Shown in pieces: positions 33,246-42,061 of a DNA stretch of 64,000 nucleotides. This stretch comes from Bacteroidales bacterium. GTDB taxonomy: Bacteria; Bacteroidota; Bacteroidia; Bacteroidales; WCHB1-69. Position 1 is the stretch's first letter; each line of letters starts with the position of its first letter. A program made the position numbers and the translations under genes. Location of the stretch: NCBI GenBank assembly GCA_017554325.1, contig JAFZIP010000007.1, positions 150,258 through 214,257 of the forward strand, in the 5' to 3' direction. Under the pieces are notes generated by a model. The model searched no databases, was not told where the DNA came from, and saw nothing but the letters and a program-made list of their open reading frames with translations.

Positions 33246-33761
33246 CTATTTTTCGTCTTGGTAAAGAAGGTTGTCGCCAAAGGGGTCCAGCGTGTGCAGT
33301 TTGCGCTTGTCCGGCGTGACGAGGAAAATGAAGGGCACGCGCTCTTTGTCTTTGACGTAGTGCCCCGAAACCATGAACAACAGGATGCCTTCGGATTTCA
33401 GACTGCCACTTTCCATTAAGTCTTCAAAGTCCGTGCGTGTGTTGTTGATTTCGTTAAGGTAGAGGCTGATGTATTCCAGTGTCTGTCCTTTGCCTTCCTG
33501 TGCGGCTTGTTCATATTGCGCCTGATAGGCAGCCTCCATCTCTCCTAACAGCTGGATGTTGAGGTTGGCGTAGCTCATCTCGGTCAGCGTATCCACACAG
33601 TCGATGGTCAGAGAATCGTAGTCCACAACTTTCTCTGTCTTGAGGTAAGATTTGGCGAACGGCTTCATCTGCCGTTTCAGTTTGTTGACAGCGTAGTCCT
33701 TGCAACCGGCAAGAAGAATGGTTGCAAGCAGTGCGATGAGGATAAGTCTGTATCTCTTCAT
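33246..33761 (-). CDS. Uncharacterised lipoprotein
   Basis: This 171-residue protein has a clear lipoprotein signal (LLATILLAGC, acylated Cys20). The mature part is helical and charged, with MKPFAKSYLKTEKVVDYDSL and a C-terminal beta region (ILLFMVSGHYVKDKERVPFI). I do not recognise a family. It is sandwiched between the DUF4831 gene and the radical SAM gene with short spacers (12 and 2 bp), so it is probably cotranscribed with them. It may be an outer-membrane or periplasmic anchored protein of Bacteroidales-specific distribution. Confidence 0.72.
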   Translation of the reverse strand: MKRYRLILIALLATILLAGCKDYAVNKLKRQMKPFAKSYLKTEKVVDYDSLTIDCVDTLTEMSYANLNIQLLGEMEAAYQAQYEQAAQEGKGQTLEYISLYLNEINNTRTDFEDLMESGSLKSEGILLFMVSGHYVKDKERVPFIFLVTPDKRKLHTLDPFGDNLLYQDEK

Positions 33762-33773
33762 AGTGAATCAATG

Positions 33774-34877
33774 CTAAAAGACGAAACCGATTTGTTTGAT
33801 GATCAATTTGTCCTGATGCAAGGGCAGCGTCTGGATTTCGCCCAACTGCCTCATGTTGACGACTCCGAAATCGTGGATTTTGTTATGGTTGTGTACCAGG
33901 GCGATTTGTGCAGTCACTGCCTTGCGATAACGGTAGCCTGCATCTTTGGAAAATACCTCTTTCGTGGCTGTGATATCCATGCTGCGATTGAAGAGAGGCT
34001 GGATGTCAACGGAATATGTGTTGGCATTGACGGATAGATTCTCCACAGACAGTCCCCGTTTTGTGTCAAATGAAAAAGCAGGTGTCTGGCCCTGGCGGTC
34101 GGGGATGACATAGAATGTGTATTCAATCTCATCTTCGGTGGTCAGACCGGTGAAGAGGCTAAGGTAGTTGCTCTCCCATTGTTTCAGCTCTTGTAGCATG
34201 GTCTCTATGGTCTCTGCGGAGTATGGGGTCTCCTGCTCACCGGAGATGAGGCCATATTGGTCTTTGCGGCTTTTGCTGATGGCGTCGGCGGCCTCTTGGG
34301 CCTTCTGACTGTTGGTCTTGGAAACAGTTTTCGTCCTGTTGGCGGGAACCTGGGTTACGATGCCATCGATAATTTTAGTTTCTACAAAGGCATCTTCGGT
34401 TTGGGTGTATGACAAATCCGAATAGTTTTTGAAGAAATCGGGCACCGGTTCCGAGTAGGTGGTGTAGCTGGTAAGAGTGCCAAGGTGTTTGTCGCAGGCC
34501 TTGCTGGTGGCCAATTTAGCCAGCAGGTTGTCTTTGTTCTGCTGCGCCGACAGCTCCACGAGGTACGTATGGTTGTAATCGGGAACCTCAACCGGATCAA
34601 TGGTAACATTTTCCAGTCTGTAATAGGTCTTATTCTCCTGGATGACGTTGGTCAGCCCCAAAAGGCTTTGGGCGAAGTCGGCGTAATAGCCCTTGTGCTC
34701 TTGGACTTTGGAAACCGTGACGGTCATCTTGAGTGCGGTGGTCGGCAGGGCATAGCGGAAAGTGCTCCCTTTGACGGTGACACCGCTGTCCAACGGCAGG
34801 GGATACACGGTTTGCTGCGCGTGTGATACACTGGCACAGAGAATAAATATGAAGATTCCTGTCAATACTTTTTTCAT
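33774..34877 (-). CDS. DUF4831 family secreted protein
   Basis: This 367-residue protein starts with a signal peptide (MKKVLTGIFIFILCASVSHA). The body has the features of the DUF4831 family of Bacteroidales: YALPTTALKMTVTVSKVQ near the N-terminus, KTVSKTNSQKAQEAADAISK with an RKDQYGLISGEQE segment in the middle, and YRYRKAVTAQIALVHNHNKI-type ends. Function is unknown. It is preceded at 34953 by the YugP-like peptidase gene, with a 75-bp spacer containing short degenerate repeats. Confidence 0.77.
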   Translation of the reverse strand: MKKVLTGIFIFILCASVSHAQQTVYPLPLDSGVTVKGSTFRYALPTTALKMTVTVSKVQEHKGYYADFAQSLLGLTNVIQENKTYYRLENVTIDPVEVPDYNHTYLVELSAQQNKDNLLAKLATSKACDKHLGTLTSYTTYSEPVPDFFKNYSDLSYTQTEDAFVETKIIDGIVTQVPANRTKTVSKTNSQKAQEAADAISKSRKDQYGLISGEQETPYSAETIETMLQELKQWESNYLSLFTGLTTEDEIEYTFYVIPDRQGQTPAFSFDTKRGLSVENLSVNANTYSVDIQPLFNRSMDITATKEVFSKDAGYRYRKAVTAQIALVHNHNKIHDFGVVNMRQLGEIQTLPLHQDKLIIKQIGFVF

Positions 34878-34952
34878 AAATGCTTTTTTTATTTGGTCTT
34901 TACTCTTCAGTCTTAATAGTTTCTAAACTCTAAACCCTAAACGGTTGTTATC

Positions 34953-35636
34953 TTATCTTCTGCTTGTGGCGATATAGATGTAGTAAAGCAGGGTGGCGAG
35001 GGAGGAGAGTGCGGCGACGAGGTAGGTGCGGGCGGCCCATTTGAGCGCGTCCTTGGCCTTTTCAGTTTCCTGTCCGGAGGTGATGCCGGTGTTGTCAAGC
35101 CAGGCCACGGCACGGGCGGAAGCGTTGTACTCCACGGGAAGTGTGATGAGGGAGAAGATGGTTGTGAGCGCGAAGAGTGCGACGCCGGCGATGAGCAGCC
35201 ATTTGCCTAAGAAAGTGGAGAATGTGAGGATGATCATACCGGCCAGCAGGATCCATTGTGACCATTTGGAGCCGAACTGCACCATAGGCACCATGTTGGA
35301 CCGCATGGTGAGCCAGCGGTAGGCGGTGGCGTGCTGCACGGCGTGCCCGCACTCGTGCGCGGCGACGGCCGCGGCCGCGATGCTGTTGCTGGCATACACA
35401 CCCTGGCTGAGATTCACGGTCTTGTCCTGTGGGTTGTAATGGTCCGTGAGCTTCCCTTGGGTGCATGTTACGGTGACATCATAAATGCCGTTGTCGCGGA
35501 GCATTTTCTCTGCCACCTCCTTGCCGGTCAGGCCGCTGGAGAGGGGTATCTTGGAGTATTGCTCAATACGGTTGTTGAGGACTTTGCTGACGATGAGACT
35601 CAGCACCATGAAAACGATGAAGATTATCCAATACAT
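34953..35636 (-). CDS. YugP-like membrane zinc metallopeptidase
   Basis: This 227-residue integral membrane protein of the YugP family has a first membrane helix at ~2-20, the zinc-binding HECGH motif at 94-98 (VAAHECGHAVQHATAY), then three or four hydrophobic segments (WILLAGMIILTFSTFLG, LLIAGVALFALTTIFSLITL) and a C-terminal helix. The family is widespread, and its substrate is unknown. It has its own TACTTTTGC promoter facing away from the sigma-54 activator gene. Confidence 0.88.
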   Translation of the reverse strand: MYWIIFIVFMVLSLIVSKVLNNRIEQYSKIPLSSGLTGKEVAEKMLRDNGIYDVTVTCTQGKLTDHYNPQDKTVNLSQGVYASNSIAAAAVAAHECGHAVQHATAYRWLTMRSNMVPMVQFGSKWSQWILLAGMIILTFSTFLGKWLLIAGVALFALTTIFSLITLPVEYNASARAVAWLDNTGITSGQETEKAKDALKWAARTYLVAALSSLATLLYYIYIATSRR

Positions 35637-35663
35637 TGCAGTAGGTTTGAATGGTTTAGCGGC

Positions 35664-35672
35664 GCAAAAGTA
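35664..35672 (-). promoter_or_regulatory. Promoter of the YugP-like gene
   Basis: On the minus strand this reads TACTTTTGC, 28 bp before the start codon. It lies back to back with the plus-strand promoter at 35686, and the two -7 elements are separated by only 13 bp. Confidence 0.72.
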
Positions 35673-35685
35673 TGCTTTTTTTTTG

Positions 35686-35694
35686 TATTTTTGC
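35686..35694 (+). promoter_or_regulatory. Promoter of the sigma-54 activator operon
   Basis: TATTTTTGC is preceded by a T-rich stretch. The ATG at 35717 lies 22 bp downstream, so the in-frame TTG at 35711 is not needed as a start. Confidence 0.75.
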
Positions 35695-35716
35695 GCCCCA
35701 TATATGAGAATTGTTT

Positions 35717-36940
35717 ATGAGTGCCAATTTTGATGCCATCAAACGCCGTTATAACATCATAGGCTTTGACCCTGCTTTGGAACGGGCCATTGACATTGCC
35801 GTGCAGGTGGCTGCCACCGACTTAGCAGTGCTGGTGGTTGGCGAGAGCGGAGTGGGGAAGGAGAATTTCCCCAGAATCATCCACGACAACAGCAGCCGCA
35901 AGCAAGGCAAGTACATTGCCGTGAACTGCGGTGCTATTCCCGAAGGTACCATAGACTCCGAATTGTTCGGCCACGAGAAAGGGGCGTTCACCGGTGCGGT
36001 GGAGGCCCGCAAAGGCTATTTCGAGGTGGCTGACGGCGGCACGATTTTCTTGGATGAGGTGGCCGACCTTCCGTTGGCTACCCAGGTGCGCTTGCTCCGT
36101 GTACTTGAAAATGGCGAATTTATCCGCGTGGGCTCCTCCAAGGTGCAGCAGACCAACGTGCGCGTGGTGGCGGCTACCAACGTGAACATTGCTGACCGCA
36201 TCGCGAAGGGCAAGTTCCGTGAAGACCTCTATTACCGTCTCAGCTCCGTCATCATCCATTTGCCTGCTCTGCGCGAGCGCCGTGACGATATCTACCCGCT
36301 GTTTGTGAAGTTTGCGAGCGACTTTTCCGCCAAATACCATTGCCCGATGCTCACGCTGACCGAAAATGCAGTGGAGGAACTCAAAAACTACCGTTGGCCC
36401 GGCAATATCCGCCAGCTCAAGAATGTGACCGAACAGATTTCCATTCTGGAGAAGAACAGAACCATAGATGCGGCAGCCTTGAAACCCTATCTGGTTTCTC
36501 CTACAGGCACGAACCTGCCGGCTTTGGTGCGCACGGAGACCGATAGCAATGAGAACTTCCAGCGAGAGATTCTCTTCAAGTTCATCGCCGAACTGCAGCG
36601 CGAGATTTCAGAGCTGAAGAATGTCGTCAACCATTTGGTCAATGGCACCATGCCCGAGACGCATAATGTCCCGTTGAAAGAGTATCCGTTGGAGGATAAC
36701 GAGCTGGATTACCAGATCACCCGAGCTACGGTGCCCGACAAGAACATGCCCGAGCCGCATTTTGAGGAACCGATCATTATTGAGGATAGCGACCTTTCGT
36801 TAGGCACGCTCAACAAAGCCGCAATCATCAAGGCGTTGGAACGGCACAACAACAACCGCAAGCTGGCCGCTGAGGAACTGAAGATTTCCGAGCGCACACT
36901 CTATCGGAAAATCAAAGAGTATAAACTGAACGACAAGTAG
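35717..36940 (+). CDS. Sigma-54-interacting transcriptional activator, no receiver domain
   Basis: This 407-residue AAA+ enhancer-binding protein starts directly with the sigma-54 interaction domain. Walker A is GESGVGKE (~42-49), and the GAFTGA loop that contacts sigma-54 is intact in EKGAFTGAVEARKGYFE. Walker B is GGTIFLDEVADL, and the arginine-finger region is KFREDLYYRLSSVIIHLP. A C-terminal Fis-type helix-turn-helix occupies the last ~45 residues (ALERHNNNRKLAAEELKISE). There is no N-terminal receiver or PAS domain, so it is probably constitutively active or controlled in trans. The stop is immediately followed by lptE. The order activator-lptE-unknown-secG is found in other Bacteroidales. 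Confidence 0.88.
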   Translation: MSANFDAIKRRYNIIGFDPALERAIDIAVQVAATDLAVLVVGESGVGKENFPRIIHDNSSRKQGKYIAVNCGAIPEGTIDSELFGHEKGAFTGAVEARKGYFEVADGGTIFLDEVADLPLATQVRLLRVLENGEFIRVGSSKVQQTNVRVVAATNVNIADRIAKGKFREDLYYRLSSVIIHLPALRERRDDIYPLFVKFASDFSAKYHCPMLTLTENAVEELKNYRWPGNIRQLKNVTEQISILEKNRTIDAAALKPYLVSPTGTNLPALVRTETDSNENFQREILFKFIAELQREISELKNVVNHLVNGTMPETHNVPLKEYPLEDNELDYQITRATVPDKNMPEPHFEEPIIIEDSDLSLGTLNKAAIIKALERHNNNRKLAAEELKISERTLYRKIKEYKLNDK

Positions 36941-37468
36941 ATGAAACGGAAAAATTCACATAGAATCCTTGTCCGTCTCTGGATGCTGGTATGCCTTGTC
37001 GCGATGTTGTCAGCCTGCAGAATGTCGGTATCGATGACGGGTGGCACGATTGACCCGCGGGCCAAGACGGTGGCTATCAACACCTTCCCCAATAACGCCT
37101 CTTTGGTGAACCCGACACTCAGCCAGTCGTTTACCACGGCTTTGAAAGACAAGATCCAGGGACAGACGCCGTTGACGATTGTGAGCCGTCAGGGCGATTA
37201 TGAAATTGAAGGGGAGATTATCAACTACAACATCTCGCCTGTGGCCATACAAGGTAATGAAACGGCGGCCATGAACCGCCTGACCATCACGGTAAAAGTG
37301 CGCTTCACCAACAAGTTCGACGACACGCAGAATTTTGAGCAGACCTTTTCCCGCTATGCCGATTATGCAAGCTCACGTAACTTCAGCAGTGTGGAAGGAA
37401 CGTTGGTGACGGAGATCAGCGACGCCCTGACCGATGACATTTTCAACAAGGCCTTCGTGAACTGGTAA
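36941..37468 (+). CDS. lptE: LPS assembly lipoprotein LptE
   Basis: This 175-residue lipoprotein has the lipobox LSAC with Cys26. The fold pattern [20 protein letters not shown], then [20 protein letters not shown] and [20 protein letters not shown], matches the LptE family of Bacteroidota. LptE plugs the LptD outer-membrane barrel that inserts lipopolysaccharide. The ATG directly follows the TAG of the activator gene. LptD is not in this window, but an OstA-like protein is at 19051. Confidence 0.82.
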   Translation: MKRKNSHRILVRLWMLVCLVAMLSACRMSVSMTGGTIDPRAKTVAINTFPNNASLVNPTLSQSFTTALKDKIQGQTPLTIVSRQGDYEIEGEIINYNISPVAIQGNETAAMNRLTITVKVRFTNKFDDTQNFEQTFSRYADYASSRNFSSVEGTLVTEISDALTDDIFNKAFVNW

Positions 37469-37505
37469 TGTAAAATTTGAAAATCCGCATATTATATATA
37501 TTGTA

Positions 37506-38135
37506 ATGGAGAAATTATTCTTGAATGATTTTATTGAGGTGGAGGACGCAGCTGCGGCCCAGGAGAAGTTGGTGGCGTTGCAGAAGCGTTATCCGGCCTC
37601 TTCTTTCATCAATGTGCTGTGTCTGCGGTTGCTTCCCGCCCGCGCGCAGTCGAAAAACAGGGCACGCATGTTGCTAACCCTGCCCAACGTGTTGAAACTC
37701 GGAGAACTCAACCTGGAATTGATGCCCGTGGCGCAGCAGGCGAAGGTGAAGCCTGCGCTTACGCAAGTGGAAAACCGCCGGCCCCAGGAGGATGAAGAGG
37801 CACTCCAGCCCGTGTTCGTGAAGCACCCTACGGAAGATCATGACACCAAACAGGCACTGATAGACCAACTTATCGAAAAATTCTCTAAAGACGCCCCGAA
37901 AATTATATACTCCCCTGAAACTCACGATGGTGATGCAAACTATGGAGAAGAGAGCCTCGAAGAGGATCCTAACATTGTAAGTGAAACATTGGCAATGATT
38001 TATGCCCAGCAAGGATATCCTCAGAAGGCCATCCAGATGTATGAAATTTTAAAGTTGCATTTTCCAGAAAAAAGTTGTTATTTTGCAGCCCAAATTGAAA
38101 ATCTGCAAAAGGATTTGTTAAATTCGGAAAATTAA
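37506..38135 (+). CDS. Uncharacterised protein with TPR-like C-terminus
   Basis: This 209-residue cytoplasmic protein has no signal peptide or membrane helix. The N-terminal part ([20 protein letters not shown]) and the C-terminal part ([20 protein letters not shown]) look like isolated TPR helices, joined by a long acidic linker. It lies between lptE and secG in an order shared with other Bacteroidales, so it may have a role in envelope biogenesis, but nothing in the sequence defines one. The last third is AT-rich. Confidence 0.7.
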   Translation: MEKLFLNDFIEVEDAAAAQEKLVALQKRYPASSFINVLCLRLLPARAQSKNRARMLLTLPNVLKLGELNLELMPVAQQAKVKPALTQVENRRPQEDEEALQPVFVKHPTEDHDTKQALIDQLIEKFSKDAPKIIYSPETHDGDANYGEESLEEDPNIVSETLAMIYAQQGYPQKAIQMYEILKLHFPEKSCYFAAQIENLQKDLLNSEN

Positions 38136-38171
38136 CGTAATATTAATCAATAAATTAAAAAACAGAAACTA

Positions 38172-38477
38172 ATGTTCACACTTTGCGTTGTATTAATTAT
38201 CCTGGCCTGTATAGTACTGGCATTTGTCGTATTGATTCAGAACTCCAAGGGAGGTGGCTTGGCATCTAACTTCGCTTCATCCAACCAGATAATGGGTGTT
38301 CGCAAGACTGCCGATGTGCTGGAAAGAACCACGTGGGGAATCGCCGCTTTCATCATGGTGCTCTGCTTCGTTTGCGCTTTCATGTCCAAAAACGAGGTTA
38401 AGTCATTGAGAGGCAATCAGGTTCAGACAGAACAAACCCAAGAAACAGGTAGCACACAGTCTCAGACCCAAGAGTAG
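38172..38477 (+). CDS. secG: Protein translocase subunit SecG
   Basis: This is a 101-residue inner-membrane protein with two membrane helices (~4-24 and ~57-74) separated by the conserved cytoplasmic loop LIQNSKGGGLASNF, the SecG hallmark. A Gln/Thr/Glu-rich C-terminal tail (EQTQETGSTQSQTQE) is common in Bacteroidota SecG. SecG assists SecYE in protein export. The gene closes the lptE cluster and is followed by hairpins upstream of tig. Confidence 0.92.
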   Translation: MFTLCVVLIILACIVLAFVVLIQNSKGGGLASNFASSNQIMGVRKTADVLERTTWGIAAFIMVLCFVCAFMSKNEVKSLRGNQVQTEQTQETGSTQSQTQE

Positions 38478-38500
38478 TCTGCGTTTTTTTAGAGTTAATG

Positions 38501-38534
38501 GACATGCAACACCGTATGGCGCTGTGTGTCTTTT
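38501..38534 (+). terminator. Imperfect hairpin with T-run upstream of tig
   Basis: GACATGCAACACC (38501-38513) pairs with GGCGCTGTGTGTC (38518-38530) in a 13-bp stem with two mismatches, then TTTT. A second weaker stem, CAGAC/GTCTG with seven Ts, lies at 38463-38490 across the secG stop. Either can end the secG transcript. Confidence 0.5.
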
Positions 38535-38562
38535 AGTTTATGAATTATTTCAAAGTTAGAAT

Positions 38563-40053
38563 ATGAATATCAAGCACGAAAATGTTCCGGGACAGTTACA
38601 GGAAGTAACGATTGAAATTAACAAGGAAGATTATGCAGCTGAGTTGGATGCTGCGTTGAAGAAACAGAGACGTACCGCAACGGTTCCGGGATTCCGTCCC
38701 GGCAATGCCCCGATGGGTATGATCAAGAAAATGTATGAAAAGCCCATCATGGTTCAAGAGATTGACAATATCGTGAATCGCGAGATGGACAAGTTTATGA
38801 AAGACAATGAGGTACGCTATATCTTCGAACCGATTCCCGTGGAGGGTAAGTCAAAGGTGAACTTTGACGAGCCGGACCATTTCGAGTTCGTATATGAGTA
38901 CGCTTTGGCTCCTGAGGTTAAGGTTGACTACGCCAAACTGCCCAAGGTGGTGGATTTCGAGATTCAACCTACCGAAGAGGACCGCGAAGGTTTCATCAAG
39001 CAACTCCGCGAACGTCACGGCAACTATGTGACTCCTGAAACCATCGAGGCTGGCGACAGCGTGTCTGTTAAATTGGACGAGGAGAAGGAAGGCTTTTTCT
39101 TCATGCGCGATTTGACGGAAGCTGGACAAAAGAAACTCATGGGCAAGAAGAAAGATGATGCCGTCACGGTTGCTTGGAGAAAAGCATTTGCCTCTGAGGT
39201 GGCTTTGGCTCGCTTCCTCAAGGTGGACGAAAAAGACCTGGAGGCTGAAAACGAGTACAAATGCAAAGTCACGATCAAGCACATTGGCCGCATTGAGCCC
39301 GCTGAGCTGAACGATGAGTTCTTCAAGAAAGCTTATCCGGACGGTTCTGTCAAGAATGAGAAAGAGCTGAAAGCGGAAGCCGACAAGGTGGTCGTCAGCC
39401 AATACAAACCCGAACTGGATCGTCAGTTTATGAACGACGCCATCGAGATGCTGATTGACAATGTGAATGTGGAGCTTCCCGATGAGTTCATCAAACGCTA
39501 CATCCTTCTCACCCAGAAGGATATGACCGCTGAAACGTTGGAGACCAAATACAACGACTACAAACGTGCTTTCCAATGGCAGATTCTGGAGGGCAAGATT
39601 GTGGAAGGCAGCGACATCAAGGTGGAAATGGACGATGTGAAGAACTATTTCCGTGACTACTTCATCAAGAATTACTTCGGCAACTTCAACATGGAAGATG
39701 TTAAAGACCGTGTCGAAGAGCTCGTGAAACAATCCATGGAGAACAAGGAGTATGTGAAGAACGTGTACGACATGCTCTTTGACCAGAAACTCACCGAGTT
39801 GCTGCGCTCCAAGCTGAACATCGACCACAAGAAAGGCGATATCAAGGCTTACGTGGATATGCTGACCGCCCGTATGGAAGGCAAACAGGGCAAGGCTCCG
39901 GCCAAAAAGACGGCTGCCAAGAAGACGACAAAAAAGGAGGTGAATGAGGATCAGGAGGTTAAAGAGGTAAATGAGGAGAAAGAGGTGAAGGCAAAGAAAG
40001 CTCCTGCAAAGGCTAAAACCGCCAAGGCAACCAAAACCAAGAAAGAAGAGTAA
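38563..40053 (+). CDS. tig: Trigger factor
   Basis: Trigger factor is the ribosome-bound chaperone and peptidyl-prolyl isomerase. The 496-residue protein has the ribosome-binding signature in VPGFRPGNAPMGMIKKMY (~44-61), a central FKBP-like domain that is strongly diverged in this phylum, and a long helical C-terminal domain. The last ~55 residues are a Lys/Ala/Glu-rich tail (APAKKTAAKKTTKK, then EDQEVKEVNEEKEVKAKK), partly encoded by GAGGTRAATGAGGA-type repeats. It is 9 bp upstream of clpP and part of the classic tig-clpP-clpX cluster. Confidence 0.93.
   Translation: MNIKHENVPGQLQEVTIEINKEDYAAELDAALKKQRRTATVPGFRPGNAPMGMIKKMYEKPIMVQEIDNIVNREMDKFMKDNEVRYIFEPIPVEGKSKVNFDEPDHFEFVYEYALAPEVKVDYAKLPKVVDFEIQPTEEDREGFIKQLRERHGNYVTPETIEAGDSVSVKLDEEKEGFFFMRDLTEAGQKKLMGKKKDDAVTVAWRKAFASEVALARFLKVDEKDLEAENEYKCKVTIKHIGRIEPAELNDEFFKKAYPDGSVKNEKELKAEADKVVVSQYKPELDRQFMNDAIEMLIDNVNVELPDEFIKRYILLTQKDMTAETLETKYNDYKRAFQWQILEGKIVEGSDIKVEMDDVKNYFRDYFIKNYFGNFNMEDVKDRVEELVKQSMENKEYVKNVYDMLFDQKLTELLRSKLNIDHKKGDIKAYVDMLTARMEGKQGKAPAKKTAAKKTTKKEVNEDQEVKEVNEEKEVKAKKAPAKAKTAKATKTKKEE
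39935..39990 (+). repeat. Purine-rich repeats in the trigger factor tail
   Basis: The stretch reads as degenerate units GAGGTGAATGAGGA, CAGGAGGTTAAAGAGGTAAA and GAGGAGAAAGAGGTGAAG, all variants of GAGGTRAA. It resembles the spacer repeats at 43853-44030 when those are read on the minus strand, and it keeps the tig frame. Confidence 0.7.
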
Positions 40054-40062
40054 AATCACATT

Positions 40063-40737
40063 ATGATGAGAGACGAATTCAGAAATTATGCGCTGAAGCA
40101 GCATGGCATCAGCAGCCTGCGCATGGACCGCTATGCTTCCATGACGCGCAATTATATCACGCCTTACATCATCGAGGAGCGTCCGATGAACATCACGCAA
40201 TTGGACGTGTTTTCCCGCTTGATGAAGGACCGTATCATCTTCTTGGGCGTGCCCATTGACGATGACGTGGCCAACATTATCCAAGCTCAGTTGCTGTTTC
40301 TGGAGTCCCAGGATCCCGATCGTGACATTCAGATTTATCTGAACAGTCCGGGAGGTCAGGTGTATGCCGGTTTAGGCATTTATGATACGATGCAGTATCT
40401 GAAACCTGACGTATCCACCATCTGTACGGGTATGGCCGCCTCAATGGCAGCAGTGCTCCTCTGTGCCGGTGCCAAGGGCAAGCGTTTCGCCCTGCCGCAC
40501 TCCCGCGTGATGATCCATCAGCCTATGGGCGGTGCACAAGGCCAGGCTTCCGACATTGAGATCGAGGCCCAGGAAATCATGAAGATCAAACGTGAACTTT
40601 ATGAAATCATCGCAGAACATACAGGCAAAGACTATGATCAAGTGTGGAAGGACTGTGACCGCGACCATTGGATGATAGCCTCCGAAGCCAAAGAATACGG
40701 TCTCATCGACCAAGTACTCTCCAACGAGCGCAAATAA
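40063..40737 (+). CDS. clpP: ATP-dependent Clp protease proteolytic subunit
   Basis: This is a 224-residue serine protease. The catalytic serine is Ser127 in [11 protein letters not shown], the histidine is His152 in [15 protein letters not shown], and the aspartate is in DRDHWM near residue 203. It forms a tetradecamer with ClpX or ClpC. The start could be either of two consecutive ATG codons at 40063 and 40066. The N-terminal segment before the mature protease (about 30 residues) may be a propeptide. The gene lies 2 bp upstream of clpX. Confidence 0.96.
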   Translation: MMRDEFRNYALKQHGISSLRMDRYASMTRNYITPYIIEERPMNITQLDVFSRLMKDRIIFLGVPIDDDVANIIQAQLLFLESQDPDRDIQIYLNSPGGQVYAGLGIYDTMQYLKPDVSTICTGMAASMAAVLLCAGAKGKRFALPHSRVMIHQPMGGAQGQASDIEIEAQEIMKIKRELYEIIAEHTGKDYDQVWKDCDRDHWMIASEAKEYGLIDQVLSNERK

Positions 40738-40739
40738 TA

Positions 40740-41981
40740 ATGGCTAAATCAAAATTATCAGACAGAACGTGCAGTTTCTGTGGAAGACATATTCCGGAAG
40801 ACCAGTTTCTCATAGCTGGTCTTTCTGGTCTTATATGCGGGGATTGCGCCAGAGCAGTCAACGATATCCTGCATAATGCAGAGAAAGACGAGCAACGTAG
40901 GGCCGCCGACTCCCTGAAAATCAATCTGCTCAAACCTCACGAAATCAAGGCCCGGCTGGATGACTATGTGATTGGTCAGGATGAGGCCAAAAAGGTGCTG
41001 TCGGTGGCGGTTTACAACCACTACAAACGCATTATGCAGGAGAAGGATTCCGATCAGGATGATGTGGAAATTGAAAAATCCAATATTTTGCTGATAGGGG
41101 AGACCGGCACGGGCAAGACTTTGCTGGCTCGAACCATTGCCAAATTGCTGGACGTGCCCTTCTGCATTGCAGATGCTACGGTGTTCACGCAAGCTGGTTA
41201 CGTGGGCGAGGATGTGGAGTCCATACTCACGCGCCTCTTGCAGGCCGCCGATTACGATGTGGTCAAGGCTGAGCGTGGTATTGTCTTCATCGACGAGATT
41301 GACAAGATTGCCCGCAAAGGCTCTGAAAACCCTTCCATCACGCGTGACGTGTCTGGTGAGGGCGTGCAGCAGTCATTGTTGAAACTGCTGGAAGGCTCGG
41401 TGGTGAATGTACCTCCGCAAGGAGGACGCAAACACCCGGAACAGGAGTTTATCCATATCAACACGCAGCATATCCTGTTCATTGGCAGCGGCGCGTTCAA
41501 CAATCTGGAGCAGATTATAGCCGAACGCATGAACACCAATGCTATTGGTTACAACAAGAAAAACCGCAATATAGACAAGGACAACATGCTGCAATACGTT
41601 TCCGCGCAGGACATCAAACAATTTGGCCTGATTCCGGAGCTGTGTGGCCGTTTCCCTGTTATCACATCCCTGAATCCGTTGGACGCGAAAGCGCTGAAGC
41701 AGATTCTCACCGATCCGAAGAATGCGCTGGTGAAACAGTATGTGAAACTGTTCAAGATGGATGGTATCGCGCTCTCGTTCGAGGAGGATGCGTTGGATTA
41801 CATTGTGGAGAAGGCTGTGGAATTGAAACTCGGTGCCCGTGGCCTGCGTGCCATCGTGGAGAAAATCATGACCGATGCCATGTATGATTTCCCGAGTTTG
41901 GACAAGAAGAAAATCGCAGTGACGCGGGAATACGCTCGCGAAAACTTCGAAAAATCCATCTTTTCATTTTTAGACAAATAG
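40740..41981 (+). CDS. clpX: ATP-dependent Clp protease ATP-binding subunit ClpX
   Basis: This 413-residue unfoldase has an N-terminal zinc-binding domain with C11, C14, C33 and C36 (CSFCGR...CGDCA), Walker A GETGTGKT (~120) and Walker B GIVFIDEIDKIA. The RKGSENPSITRDVSGEGVQQ segment and sensor motifs of the family are also present. It recognises tmRNA-tagged proteins for ClpP. The start at 40740 gives the family N-terminus MAKSKLSDRTC; upstream in-frame codons overlap clpP and are rejected. It is the last gene of the tig-clpP-clpX operon. Confidence 0.97.
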   Translation: MAKSKLSDRTCSFCGRHIPEDQFLIAGLSGLICGDCARAVNDILHNAEKDEQRRAADSLKINLLKPHEIKARLDDYVIGQDEAKKVLSVAVYNHYKRIMQEKDSDQDDVEIEKSNILLIGETGTGKTLLARTIAKLLDVPFCIADATVFTQAGYVGEDVESILTRLLQAADYDVVKAERGIVFIDEIDKIARKGSENPSITRDVSGEGVQQSLLKLLEGSVVNVPPQGGRKHPEQEFIHINTQHILFIGSGAFNNLEQIIAERMNTNAIGYNKKNRNIDKDNMLQYVSAQDIKQFGLIPELCGRFPVITSLNPLDAKALKQILTDPKNALVKQYVKLFKMDGIALSFEEDALDYIVEKAVELKLGARGLRAIVEKIMTDAMYDFPSLDKKKIAVTREYARENFEKSIFSFLDK

Positions 41982-42048
41982 TGCCGGAATTTTTGTTTCA
42001 GCATGTCAGATGATGCAGGCTCGGCAACGGGATGTCCTGCATTTTTTG

Positions 42049-42057
42049 TATCTTTGC
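42049..42057 (+). promoter_or_regulatory. Promoter of lepA, four bases from the start codon
   Basis: TATCTTTGC is a good -7 element, and the next codon ATG is at 42062. With the usual distance from this element to the transcription start, the lepA message would begin at or next to its start codon. Confidence 0.65.
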
Positions 42058-42061
42058 CGCC

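Noticed and set aside
38851..40284. A 477-residue minus-strand frame opposite tig and clpP
   Set aside because: It spans two core genes in antisense and has low-complexity hydrophobic segments derived from the Lys/Glu-rich tail.
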